DNA from: an uncultured Bacteroidales bacterium
GTDB taxonomy: Bacteria > Bacteroidota > Bacteroidia > Bacteroidales > Bacteroidaceae
Length of the DNA stretch: 64,000 nt
Direction: 5' to 3'
Assembly (NCBI GenBank): GCA_902774005.1
Contig: CACYGK010000002.1
Span: 1 to 64,000, forward strand
The position numbers and the translations under genes were made by a program. Shown here piece by piece: positions 51,813-60,059 of this stretch; positions within the stretch are counted from its first letter, which is position 1; every line of letters starts with the position of its first letter. The notes beneath the pieces were generated by a model that did not search any database, had not been told where the DNA came from, and was given only the letters and a program-made list of their open reading frames with translations.

Positions 51813-52796
51813 TTAACGTTGTGAACTTGTTGCGGGCGTGAGCATGTGCAGACCTGTAGCTATGATGACGGTTACGGGTAGTGCAACCAAAGCAATGAGA
51901 ACAGGGGAGGCAGTCCCGAGTATGGCTATCGTCAGTTGTAGCACAGGAAAGTGGAAAAGGTAGAACTGATATGATATGTCTTTCCAATGGGCTGAGAACA
52001 GCAGCCACTTGCATCCGTATGCAAACGAAACCATCCAGACCGGCAGTACCAGTGGAAGAAGGAAAGAGTCGATAGTGGTGGACAGACATGGAATCATAAG
52101 TACCGATGAAACCAGCATAAGTGTCTTGATGTGTGATTTTACCCACTCGAAGTTATACAGCAGGAATACAGGGATGTAGAAGTAGGGCAGTACGGCTATG
52201 ATCTGGTGGGTCATAGAGTAGAAGAACTTATCGTCCGTTGCCACATACATCGCCAGCATCGTGTAGTAAAAAACGAGTGAACAGATGATGATAGGCAGGA
52301 GAACCCTGTTCTTACCGAATTTCCCTATCAGACGGTGAACGATAGGTACAGTCACATAGAACAGCACTTCCACCTTCATCGTCCATAAGGCTCCGTTGAT
52401 GAAAGGCTCTATGTTTGTCTCGAATACTCCCGGCAGGGTGGGCTGACCGTAATTGAGAAACAACAGGTTGAACGCCATGTATCGCAATGTCTGCGGATGC
52501 AGAAGAAATTCCGACTTCGGCATTGTGGTCATCAGCAGTCCCACACCCAGTCCGAACAGAACTGCCAGTACGTATGGAGGATATATGCGTCGGAAACGCT
52601 TGACGCCGTAATAGAATGTATTGGGAGTATGGTTGTAACTGTTGAAGGTCAGAAAACCGCTTATGGCAAAAAATCCGCCTACACATATAAGCGAACTGAA
52701 CAGGAAGCGATTGCTGCCAGTCAGTAAGCATAGATGGTTGCAGAAGATGGTCAGTGCAAACAGATAACGCAGTAATGTAAAACAGTTTGTTCTCAC
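51813..52796 (-). CDS. Acyltransferase 3 family membrane protein (OafA/WecH-like)
   Basis: 327 residues with about ten transmembrane helices. Family marks: LRYLFALTIFCNHLCL near the start (His in motif I), FFAISGFLTFNSY, and KRFRRIYPPYVLAV. These enzymes acetylate or succinylate sugars on lipopolysaccharide or exopolysaccharide. It follows porZ by 45 nt, a gap filled mostly by heptamer repeats, and leads a tight run of surface-glycan genes. Confidence 0.9.
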   Translation of the reverse strand: MRTNCFTLLRYLFALTIFCNHLCLLTGSNRFLFSSLICVGGFFAISGFLTFNSYNHTPNTFYYGVKRFRRIYPPYVLAVLFGLGVGLLMTTMPKSEFLLHPQTLRYMAFNLLFLNYGQPTLPGVFETNIEPFINGALWTMKVEVLFYVTVPIVHRLIGKFGKNRVLLPIIICSLVFYYTMLAMYVATDDKFFYSMTHQIIAVLPYFYIPVFLLYNFEWVKSHIKTLMLVSSVLMIPCLSTTIDSFLLPLVLPVWMVSFAYGCKWLLFSAHWKDISYQFYLFHFPVLQLTIAILGTASPVLIALVALPVTVIIATGLHMLTPATSSQR

Positions 52797-52805
52797 TTTT
52801 CACTC

Positions 52806-52847
52806 TTTAACCCTTAACCTTTAACCTTTAACCTTTAACCCTTACCT
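52806..52847 (-). repeat. Heptamer tandem array 7, over the porZ stop
   Basis: Six units read on the sense strand as AGGTAAG, GGTTAAA (three copies), GGTTAAG, GGTTAAA. TAAs fall every 7 nt, starting with the porZ stop (52844-52842), then 52837, 52830, 52823, 52816 and 52809, closing each frame twice. Confidence 0.85.
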
Positions 52848-55166
52848 GACTACCAACACCTTAGCATATGCTCCCTTCTTTCCGTCAGAATCGGTGGCAA
52901 GAATATAATACACGCCCGTTGCAACTCGTTTGCCACTCGTCGTCTTGCAGTTCCACGTAAATTCACCACCGTTCGATGTACCCTCATATACCAGACGTCC
53001 TGCTGCATTTGCAATCTTCACGTCAGTATTCCAAGCCAGTCCTGTGACGCGTACCATCTGACGGCTTTCAGGATTTACCGGATTAGGAAATACCTTTATA
53101 TTGTTCTTGTCGAGTGTTTCCTCGGCATCTACGGCATCGCTCGTGAAAGAACAGAGTCCGAGGTCTGTGGCAAAGAACACCTCACCAGTCTCACCGTTTA
53201 TCTTTATGTCGTTGATTACATCGGAAAGGAGAGGTGAATTGTCCTTCTGGAAGTGTTGCAGTTCCTGTTGTCCGTCGGCACTGATAAGAAGTACTCCACT
53301 GCCGGCAGTACCAATCCATTTCCTGTTGGCTCCGTCAACGGCTATGCATGTAACCCACACTCCGTTAAGCAGGTAGTCGGCAAGTCCGGTTCCATCGTCA
53401 CGTGCCACCTTTATCTGGGTGAATCTATAGTCAGACGAGAATATGTTTTCGGGGTTGTTGGCTACGAACAGACCGCTGGTTGTTCCCACCCATACGGCTC
53501 CGTCCATGTCTTCCTGCATGCAGTAGAACTCACCTATGTCGTATGACAGATTATCCTGGTTCACGAGTGTGTGGTAGAACTTATAAGTGTCATCTTTCTG
53601 TGTGTCGATAGTTCCGTTAGTGTTCACAATCAGTACACCACCCATTGAAGCGACTCCCGAGATATCGCTGACATTCGTCGTGCGTCGGCTGTTTATCCAT
53701 GCCCATCCACGACGGTCGAAACGCACGTAGTCAAAAGTCTGGAAGTAATGGATTACGTCGTAGTAGTAATTGAGCCACTTGCCGTCGGGCTTGAGTATCC
53801 GCACTATCGACTCGCATTGGTTATTACACATCCACAGATTGCCTCCGTTGTCGTAAGCCAGAGCCGTAACCCATACATAGCGTTTATAGGATGAAGAGTT
53901 AGGAAGTATCGATTCCAACGCTGAATTATCGCTGTTCAGGTTGCGCACAAACTTATAATCCTTGAATTCGTAGATACCCGACGTACGTGTTCCTACCCAG
54001 TGGTGTTCTGAGTCGTTGGGGTCTTGCACCACATCGGTCGCGTTGACATAAAGCCGTTTGTCCTCCATGAAGTTCTCCTGAAACTCCTGCCACTTGCCGT
54101 TCTCATACTTCATCACCGTACCTGTGCGGTCGTTGCTGGGATAGGTGAAGTTACCTCCTGCTACGAGCAGACGGTTGCCGACCATCTGCATGCGGTAGCT
54201 GTAGTTGCGAATCGGACTGTTCGGAGTCACGTCTCCTGTGTTCTGCGAGAAAGTCTGTCCGCTGAGCGACATACCTATAAATCCGTTCTCACCGCATGCT
54301 GCCCAGTATGTTCCGCCACGCTGTGCAAGATGATTGATGGGGTAGGGCGATGTGTAGGTATCTATCGTACCGCCTTCGTCCACCGACTTCAAGGTGTTGT
54401 CGGCTATAGTGTAAAACACCTTTCCTGCGCATGTCCAACTCTTTGCTATGTTGTCAGCACTCACCTGTGTGAAAGTGAACGTAGCCACGTCGGTTATCTT
54501 CTGTAGTGTTCCTGCCACTCCGTAGAGGGTCGAACCTGCTCTCAGGAACTTCTTAAACGTAGTGTTCGTACTTATCTGTTGCCAGTTAGCAGGGTCGAGC
54601 AGGTTTTCCGACATGTTTCCCCTGTACACTCCCTTATTCGTAGCCGACACTATATAGCCGTCACTTATCGTAGTACTCTTCACCGCGCATCCCCAGTCGT
54701 ATATATTCTTGAAAACCTTTCTGCCCAAGTCCAGTATGGCAAGTCCCGAATTAGTAGAGATATACAACAGACTGCCGTCTATCATCACGTCGTTCAGCGT
54801 CTTGTCTCTCAGAGCCTTGGATTTCAGGTCCGATACGTTATACACGTCACCGCTGGTCGACATCAGGTCTATGTTACCGTTGTCGTATATTACGACCACC
54901 TCACCCGTTCCACTGCTTGCCACGATGTCATAGATGGCGAAGTCGTTCAGCGTCCCCGCCTTATCGTATGTCTCGACACTCTGGTCGTCGGTTCCGTAAC
55001 TATAGAGGTCACCGTTCGCTACGACATACATCCTGCCACCCATCTCCACACTCTTCGTCGCATTGTGGTACGATGCATATACCTTCCAATCGTATTTTGC
55101 TGCCTCCACCCTTGGGGTTGAAAGCATTGCGAAACAGATAAGCAGAAAAACAGACAATCTATTCAT
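52842..55166 (-). CDS. porZ: Type IX secretion surface protein PorZ
   Basis: 774 residues. Signal peptide MNRLSVFLLICFAMLSTPRVEA. Two seven-bladed beta-propellers (two-component-regulator propeller repeats, e.g. SVETYDKAGTLNDFAIYDIV, LLYISTNSGLAILDLGRKVFKNI, DMDGAVWVGTTSGLFV) lead to a T9SS type A C-terminal domain (~690-774: IKVFPNPVNPE, VKIANAAGRLVYEG, VATGVYYILATD). In Porphyromonas PorZ binds anionic lipopolysaccharide and hands it to the sortase PorU. The gene starts 5 nt behind argS and is followed by glycan-modifying genes. A generic propeller protein is possible, but the length, order and sorting domain favour PorZ. Confidence 0.88.
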   Translation of the reverse strand: MNRLSVFLLICFAMLSTPRVEAAKYDWKVYASYHNATKSVEMGGRMYVVANGDLYSYGTDDQSVETYDKAGTLNDFAIYDIVASSGTGEVVVIYDNGNIDLMSTSGDVYNVSDLKSKALRDKTLNDVMIDGSLLYISTNSGLAILDLGRKVFKNIYDWGCAVKSTTISDGYIVSATNKGVYRGNMSENLLDPANWQQISTNTTFKKFLRAGSTLYGVAGTLQKITDVATFTFTQVSADNIAKSWTCAGKVFYTIADNTLKSVDEGGTIDTYTSPYPINHLAQRGGTYWAACGENGFIGMSLSGQTFSQNTGDVTPNSPIRNYSYRMQMVGNRLLVAGGNFTYPSNDRTGTVMKYENGKWQEFQENFMEDKRLYVNATDVVQDPNDSEHHWVGTRTSGIYEFKDYKFVRNLNSDNSALESILPNSSSYKRYVWVTALAYDNGGNLWMCNNQCESIVRILKPDGKWLNYYYDVIHYFQTFDYVRFDRRGWAWINSRRTTNVSDISGVASMGGVLIVNTNGTIDTQKDDTYKFYHTLVNQDNLSYDIGEFYCMQEDMDGAVWVGTTSGLFVANNPENIFSSDYRFTQIKVARDDGTGLADYLLNGVWVTCIAVDGANRKWIGTAGSGVLLISADGQQELQHFQKDNSPLLSDVINDIKINGETGEVFFATDLGLCSFTSDAVDAEETLDKNNIKVFPNPVNPESRQMVRVTGLAWNTDVKIANAAGRLVYEGTSNGGEFTWNCKTTSGKRVATGVYYILATDSDGKKGAYAKVLVVR

Positions 55167-55171
55167 TTCTT

Positions 55172-56992
55172 TTACATTCTTTCAGGCATTTCTATTCCGA
55201 GAAGTCCCATACCGTTCTTAGCCACCTTTGCCACAGCCTTGCAGAGCGACAGACGGAATAGTTTCAGACGTTCGTCCTGTTCACCCAGTATGGTGAAGTC
55301 GTGGTAGAACTGGTTGAATTCCTTCGTCAGTTCGTAGCAGTAGTTGCAAATGCCCGACGGACTGTAGTCAATGCCCGCCTGACGTACAGCAGCCTCGAAC
55401 TGGTTCAGTTTCTGTATCAGTTCCGTTTCCTTTGTCGAAATCTTTATGTCGGCAGGCAGAGCCTCCGGAACATCAATACCCTGTTCCTTGGCTTTGCGCA
55501 GTATACTCTGTATTCTGGCGTATGTGTACTGGATGAACGGACCCGTATTACCGTTGAAATCGATAGATTCTTCCGGATTGAACAGCATGTTCTTCCTTGC
55601 ATCCACCTTCAGGATGAAGTATTTCAATGCTCCGAGTCCTACCTTACGGGCCACCTCGCGTGCTTCCTCCTCAGGGATATCCAAGGTCTTCATCTTGTCA
55701 GCACTCGCATTGTAGGCATCCTCAATCATTGCAGCCATCAGGTCGTCGGCATCTACCACCGTACCCTCTCTCGACTTCATCTTTCCGTTGGGCAGTTCCA
55801 CCATACCGTATGAGAAGTGAACGAGGTCCTTGCCCCACTTGAATCCGAGTTTGTCAAGCAGTATCGAGAGCACCTGGAAGTGGTAGTTCTGTTCGTTACC
55901 CACCACATATATCATCTTGTCAATCGGGAAATCCTGGAATCTCAGTTTCGCAGTACCTATGTCCTGAGTCATATAAACCGAAGTACCGTCACTGCGCAGC
56001 AGCAGTTTCTCGTCCAGTCCTTCGCCTGTCAGGTCAGCCCACACACTGCCGTCATCCTTGCGGTAGAAGAGTCCTTTATCCAATCCCTCAATCACCTTCT
56101 CTTTTCCTTCCAGGTAAGTCTCCGACTCATAATAAATCTTGTCGAAGCTGACACCCATCATCTTGTATGTCTCGTCAAATCCGGCATATACCCATTCGTT
56201 CATCCGTCGCCACAGGGCACGTACCTCGGGGTCGTTCTTCTCCCACTTCACCAGCATCGCATGTGCCTCCTTGATCAGCGGAGCCTCCTGCTTAGCCTTT
56301 TCCTTTGCAGCCTCCTGCTCCATACCCTCAGCCACGTACTGCTTCACCAGTTCGTCCTGCTCAGCCTTATAGTGCTTGTCGAAGAGTACATAATAATCAC
56401 CGATCAGGTGGTCACCCTTCTTACCGCTCGACTCCGGAGTCTCACCGTTGCCCCATTTCAGCCATGCCAGCATCGACTTGCAGATATGTATGCCTCGGTC
56501 GTTCACAATATTGGTCTTCACCACCTTATTGCCGTTGGCTTCCACTATGCGTGCCAATGCAGCACCCAGCAGGTTGTTTCTCACATGTCCTAAGTGCAGA
56601 GGCTTGTTCGTGTTGGGCGACGAGTACTCAATCATTACCAGCGGACTGTCCGGTGTCGCTTTCTTCATGCCGAACGTCTCATCTGCATTTATCTTGTTGA
56701 GCAATTCGATCCACGGAGCATCGCTGATGACCAGATTCAGGAATCCTTTCACCACGTTATATTTCTCTACTACCTCCGGAAGCGTCTCTGTCAGGTACTT
56801 GCCCAGTTCCTCACCCACCTGTTCGGGCGACTTCCTCGCAGCCTTCACAAATGGGAATACTACTACGGTGAGGTGACCCTCAAATTCAGCCTTCGTCTTC
56901 TGCAACTGCACCTGACTGCTGCTTGCTTCCATTCCGTACAGAGCCTTCACTCCAGCCTGCACAGCCTCGATAATTCTTTCTTCTATAGTCAT
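55172..56992 (-). CDS. argS: Arginine--tRNA ligase
   Basis: Charges tRNA-Arg (cytoplasm). N-terminal ArgRS-specific domain, class I motif SSPNTNKPLHLGHVRNNLLG (HLGH for HIGH), KMKSREGTVV for the KMSKS loop, and the DALR anticodon-binding domain ending in KNGMGLLGIEMPERM. Length 606 is standard. Promoter box TACCTTTG at 57023-57016. porZ follows after 5 nt, so part of the T9SS surface apparatus may be co-transcribed with this housekeeping gene. Confidence 0.97.
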   Translation of the reverse strand: MTIEERIIEAVQAGVKALYGMEASSSQVQLQKTKAEFEGHLTVVVFPFVKAARKSPEQVGEELGKYLTETLPEVVEKYNVVKGFLNLVISDAPWIELLNKINADETFGMKKATPDSPLVMIEYSSPNTNKPLHLGHVRNNLLGAALARIVEANGNKVVKTNIVNDRGIHICKSMLAWLKWGNGETPESSGKKGDHLIGDYYVLFDKHYKAEQDELVKQYVAEGMEQEAAKEKAKQEAPLIKEAHAMLVKWEKNDPEVRALWRRMNEWVYAGFDETYKMMGVSFDKIYYESETYLEGKEKVIEGLDKGLFYRKDDGSVWADLTGEGLDEKLLLRSDGTSVYMTQDIGTAKLRFQDFPIDKMIYVVGNEQNYHFQVLSILLDKLGFKWGKDLVHFSYGMVELPNGKMKSREGTVVDADDLMAAMIEDAYNASADKMKTLDIPEEEAREVARKVGLGALKYFILKVDARKNMLFNPEESIDFNGNTGPFIQYTYARIQSILRKAKEQGIDVPEALPADIKISTKETELIQKLNQFEAAVRQAGIDYSPSGICNYCYELTKEFNQFYHDFTILGEQDERLKLFRLSLCKAVAKVAKNGMGLLGIEMPERM

Positions 56993-57015
56993 ACTACATT
57001 ATATATATTACGCGT

Positions 57016-57023
57016 CAAAGGTA
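57016..57023 (-). promoter_or_regulatory. argS-porZ promoter -7 box
   Basis: TACCTTTG on the minus strand, 23 nt upstream of the argS start; no exact -33 TTTG is seen. Confidence 0.6.
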
Positions 57024-57150
57024 CGAATTTTCACTTAAGTCTGCACTATGTCACACTATTATAACTGCAAAACAATGGTCATAAAGTATATTTTTACTCT
57101 TTGAATTAACTTTTTTTGTCACATATTTTTCATTTTTTACATCTATATTG

Positions 57151-57158
57151 TACCTTTG
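57151..57158 (+). promoter_or_regulatory. nagB promoter -7 box
   Basis: TACCTTTG, 61 nt before the nagB ATG. The upstream stretch is strongly AT-rich with several TTTTTT runs; the closest exact TTTG (57115-57118) is too far for the usual spacing. Confidence 0.65.
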
Positions 57159-57219
57159 CGCCATCAAAACAGAACTAGGTATTAACGGACAAGATTAACG
57201 ATAAAAAAACAAATGAATT

Positions 57220-58011
57220 ATGCGAGTTATTATTGAACCAGACTACGACGCACTCTCAAAATGGGCTGCTAACTACGTTGCAAAAAGAATCATCGAAGCT
57301 AATCCGACACCCGAAAAACCATTCAAACTGGGTTGTCCTACAGGCTCGTCACCACTCGGACTTTACAAGGAACTTATCAAAAAGTACGAAGCAGGTGAAT
57401 TATCTTTCAAGAATGTCATCACATTCAACATGGATGAATACGTAAAACTGCCTGAAGATCACCCTGAGTCATACCACAGCTTCATGTGGACTAACTTCTT
57501 CAGCCACATCGATATCAAACCTGAGAATGTACACATCCTCAATGGTAACGCTCCCGACCTCATCGCAGAATGTAACAACTACGAAAAGATGATTGAGGAA
57601 GCAGGTGGCATCGACCTCTTCATGGGTGGTATCGGTCCTGACGGACACCTCGCATTCAACGAACCGGGTTCGTCACTTGCATCAAAGACACGTATCAAGA
57701 CACTCACTACAGATACAATCCATGCAAACAGCCGCTTCTTCGAAGACAACCTCGACCTCGTACCGAAGCAGGCTCTCACCGTAGGTATCGGTACCGTCAT
57801 GGCTGCTAAGGAAGTACTCCTCGTATGCAACGGACACAAGAAAGCACGTGCCCTCAAGCATTGCATCGACGGGTACATCTCTCACAAATGGACATCATCC
57901 ATGCTTCAGATGCATCCACATGCCATTGTCGTATGCGACGAGGCAGCATGCGACGAACTCACCGTCGGCACTTACAAGTACTATCTCGATAAAGAGCGCG
58001 GAAACCTTTAA
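57220..58011 (+). CDS. nagB: Glucosamine-6-phosphate deaminase
   Basis: Converts glucosamine-6-phosphate to fructose-6-phosphate and ammonia in amino-sugar use. Motifs: LGCPTGSSPLGLYKEL, FNMDEYVKLPEDHPESY (catalytic Asp), GGIGPDGHLAFNEPGSS (catalytic His) and LGCPTG. Length 263 equals E. coli NagB. It stands alone behind its own promoter and ends in heptamer repeats and a two-way terminator. Confidence 0.97.
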   Translation: MRVIIEPDYDALSKWAANYVAKRIIEANPTPEKPFKLGCPTGSSPLGLYKELIKKYEAGELSFKNVITFNMDEYVKLPEDHPESYHSFMWTNFFSHIDIKPENVHILNGNAPDLIAECNNYEKMIEEAGGIDLFMGGIGPDGHLAFNEPGSSLASKTRIKTLTTDTIHANSRFFEDNLDLVPKQALTVGIGTVMAAKEVLLVCNGHKKARALKHCIDGYISHKWTSSMLQMHPHAIVVCDEAACDELTVGTYKYYLDKERGNL

Positions 58012-58036
58012 GCCGTAAGCGGTAAGCAGTAAGCTA
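58009..58036 (+). repeat. Heptamer tandem array 8, over the nagB stop
   Basis: Four units, TAAGCCG, TAAGCGG, TAAGCAG, TAAGCTA. The first TAA is the nagB stop; the others at 58016, 58023 and 58030 fall in the +1, +2 and 0 frames. Confidence 0.85.
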
Positions 58037-58069
58037 AAAAAAGGAAACGTCTAAAGCGTTTCCTTTTTT
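58036..58069. terminator. Bidirectional terminator between nagB and the PHP gene
   Basis: Stem GGAAACG/CGTTTCC with a 7-base loop, flanked by A7 on the left and T6 on the right, so it works in both directions. The last codons of the minus-strand PHP gene form one arm and its stop codon (58053-58051) lies in the loop. Confidence 0.9.
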
Positions 58070-58779
58070 ATTCCCGTATATTCAAAAAACCTTTCCGGCC
58101 AGTAATTCATCACCAATTCATCGGGGAAATCCGTCTCTTTGAGCAGAGGCATCAGTCGTTCGTAATCTGCAATCTGGAACGATACGTGAGCATCGCTTCC
58201 CAGCATCACCGGCACGTCATGTTTCTTGCACAGCCGTAGCAGTTCCAGATTATTCTCCCTTGCAGCCGGCTTCTGACGTTTCGGAGCCAGCGAGTGGTTA
58301 TTTATCTCCAACAGCGTGTGAGTCTCAGCTGAAGCCTTGACCAGCCGCTCGAAATTCAGTTCTGCCGTTCCGTCACCCGGGTGACTTATGATATGCACCT
58401 TCCTGTGCTTCATGGCTGAAATCACACCGTCGGTATTCTCCTCCTTCGTACCGCCCTGCCAGCACACCACATGAATGCCAGCCACACCGATGTCCAGACG
58501 GTCCATATACTCCTCGTTCAGGTCCAGTCTGCCCGTCGTGTCCAGGATATTCACCTCGCATCCCATCAGCAGTCTTATGCCGTACATCTCGCGGGGCACC
58601 ACAAACATATTCTTGAAATACAACAACGAACACGTACCCTGAATACTGGGTCCGTGTTCCGTTATTCCAAGCACCTGCAGTCCCTTGTCGGCAGCAGCCC
58701 TCGCCATCTCCTGGATAGTGCTGTAGCCATGACCCGATGCCACCGTATGCGTATGAGCGTCAATCAGTACCTGCCTCAT
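58051..58779 (-). CDS. PHP-domain metal-dependent phosphoesterase (YcdX-like)
   Basis: 242 residues, one PHP domain with a trinuclear metal site: DAHTHTVASGHG, GITEHGP, MGCEVNI, HIISHPGD, LEINNHS and MLGSDAHVSFQIADY. Homologues such as E. coli YcdX are phosphatases of broad or unknown substrate. No signal peptide. Its ATG overlaps the MaoC-like stop (ATGA), and its end is part of the terminator. Confidence 0.9.
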   Translation of the reverse strand: MRQVLIDAHTHTVASGHGYSTIQEMARAAADKGLQVLGITEHGPSIQGTCSLLYFKNMFVVPREMYGIRLLMGCEVNILDTTGRLDLNEEYMDRLDIGVAGIHVVCWQGGTKEENTDGVISAMKHRKVHIISHPGDGTAELNFERLVKASAETHTLLEINNHSLAPKRQKPAARENNLELLRLCKKHDVPVMLGSDAHVSFQIADYERLMPLLKETDFPDELVMNYWPERFFEYTGIKKETL

Positions 58780-59240
58780 TCAAACATATAAAGGAACGTA
58801 GCGATACCTTCGAGAGCAGGCTTCTTCTCGTTCTCGATGTCGAGGCGGAACTTAATCTCCACCTTCGCTGTGCCACGCAGATTCATGATGTTATAAAGAC
58901 TGCACGTCAGCTGTACACGCTTTCCTGCCAGTACCGGAGTACCGAACTTCATCTTATCCATGCCGTAGTTCACCAGCATCTTGATGTTGTTAGCCTCCAC
59001 TACCTGACGATAGAGATAAGGCAGCAGCGACAGCGTGAGGTAACCGTGAGCAATAGTAGAGTGGTACGGACTCTCAGTCTTTGCACGTTCTGTATCTACA
59101 TGAATCCACTGGTAGTCGAGTGTAGCTTCAGCAAAAAGATTGATGCGCTCCTGAGTCACCTCAATCCAGTCTGACTTACCCAGCTCCTTGCCCAGGTACG
59201 ATTCAAATTCCTCGTATGAGTTTACTGTGATTTGTGCCAT
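58776..59240 (-). CDS. MaoC-like (R)-hydratase / enoyl-CoA hydratase
   Basis: 154 residues, hotdog fold with the hydratase signature WIHVDTERAKTESPYHSTIAHG holding the catalytic Asp and His. Probably adds water to an enoyl-CoA or enoyl-ACP in fatty-acid or polyester metabolism; the pathway cannot be read from its neighbours. No TAnnTTTG box is visible upstream; it starts 52 nt downstream of the rplS terminator hairpin. It overlaps the PHP gene by 4 nt. Confidence 0.9.
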   Translation of the reverse strand: MAQITVNSYEEFESYLGKELGKSDWIEVTQERINLFAEATLDYQWIHVDTERAKTESPYHSTIAHGYLTLSLLPYLYRQVVEANNIKMLVNYGMDKMKFGTPVLAGKRVQLTCSLYNIMNLRGTAKVEIKFRLDIENEKKPALEGIATFLYMFE

Positions 59241-59292
59241 AAGGTTTTAGTTTTCATTGAATATTAACTGATATCGAACGTTTTAGGGTAGT

Positions 59293-59328
59293 AAAAAGAG
59301 GATATCCGCAGGGTATGCGGACATCCTC
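59293..59328 (-). terminator. rplS terminator
   Basis: A 13-bp stem (59298-59310 with 59316-59328, one G-U pair) and 5-base loop, followed on the minus strand by TTTTT. It lies 17 nt behind the rplS stop. Confidence 0.9.
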
Positions 59329-59345
59329 CTATAGTGGAGAGTCTG

Positions 59346-59720
59346 TTAATCCTCCTTCTTTCCCGAAAGCTTTTCCTTGATACGTGCCTTCTTACCTGTC
59401 AGATCACGCAGGTAGTAGAGCTTAGCACGACGAACCTTACCAACCTTGTTGATTTCGATAGAATCAATGTTTGGTGAGTCGATTGGGAAAATACGTTCTA
59501 CACCGATAGTTCCAGACATCTTGCGTACTGTGAAACGCTTCTTGCTGCTTTCGCCTGCAATCTTGATTACCACACCGCGGTAGAGCTGGATACGTTCCTT
59601 AGTACCTTCAATAATCTTGTAAGCCACAGTGATAGTGTCACCTGCCTTGAAGTCCGGGAACTGCTTCTTTTCTGCCGGAGCCATAGACTCCTGAGCAACT
59701 TTAATTAAATCGATAGCCAT
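59346..59720 (-). CDS. rplS: 50S ribosomal protein L19
   Basis: 124 residues from the ATG at 59720 ([12 protein letters not shown]); the longer open frame includes the leader and is rejected. Conserved L19 features: [43 protein letters not shown] and [19 protein letters not shown]. It lies at the 30S-50S interface. Monocistronic, with its own promoter, an unusual leader and a strong terminator. Confidence 0.97.
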   Translation of the reverse strand: MAIDLIKVAQESMAPAEKKQFPDFKAGDTITVAYKIIEGTKERIQLYRGVVIKIAGESSKKRFTVRKMSGTIGVERIFPIDSPNIDSIEINKVGKVRRAKLYYLRDLTGKKARIKEKLSGKKED

Positions 59721-59799
59721 AAATATTTGAATGTTTATGTAAGTAATGACGAAGCATTCTCTGACCACATGTACAGACAGCGGCTTCGCAAAGCGGGTG
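59721..59799 (-). promoter_or_regulatory. rplS 5' leader with a possible regulatory stem
   Basis: The ~75-nt leader has CGAAGC pairing with GCTTCG (59792 to 59750 region), enclosing a loop with a CTG/CAG inner pair. Autoregulatory leaders for L19 are known in other bacteria, so a protein-binding leader is plausible; the fold here is my own reading. Confidence 0.4.
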
Positions 59800-59830
59800 C
59801 AAAAGTACGACAAATTCTGCACATGGCAAA
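59800..59830 (-). promoter_or_regulatory. rplS promoter
   Basis: Minus-strand TTTG (59830-59827), a 19-nt spacer and TACTTTTG (59807-59800). The region 59831-59994 between this and the next promoter holds nothing else I can name. Confidence 0.85.
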
Positions 59831-59994
59831 ATATATACGTAGAAAAATTTATTTTTGCTCAGTTTGTGTAGCTTAGGCAACACCTCGCTCGTCACCCAAC
59901 CAAAAGCCCGTTTTGAGAATTGTATTGAAGAGGACTAACCCATTGCAAAGGAAAACTTTAACGATAACGAATAATTGTTAAAAACATAGTGAAA

Positions 59995-60027
59995 TTTGGA
60001 GGTGTTGTGAAATATTAGTTATCTTTG
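59995..60027 (+). promoter_or_regulatory. Promoter of the giant secreted-protein gene
   Basis: TTTG (59995-59998), a 21-nt spacer and TATCTTTG (60020-60027). The ATG follows after 32 nt. Confidence 0.85.
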
Positions 60028-60059
60028 CAAATAATACTAACCTAAAATTCCTTCGTAGT

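Noticed and set aside
59831..59994. A tRNA or small RNA in the gap between rplS and the giant gene
   Set aside because: No cloverleaf, no T-loop signature and no stem with a T tract could be found in this part.
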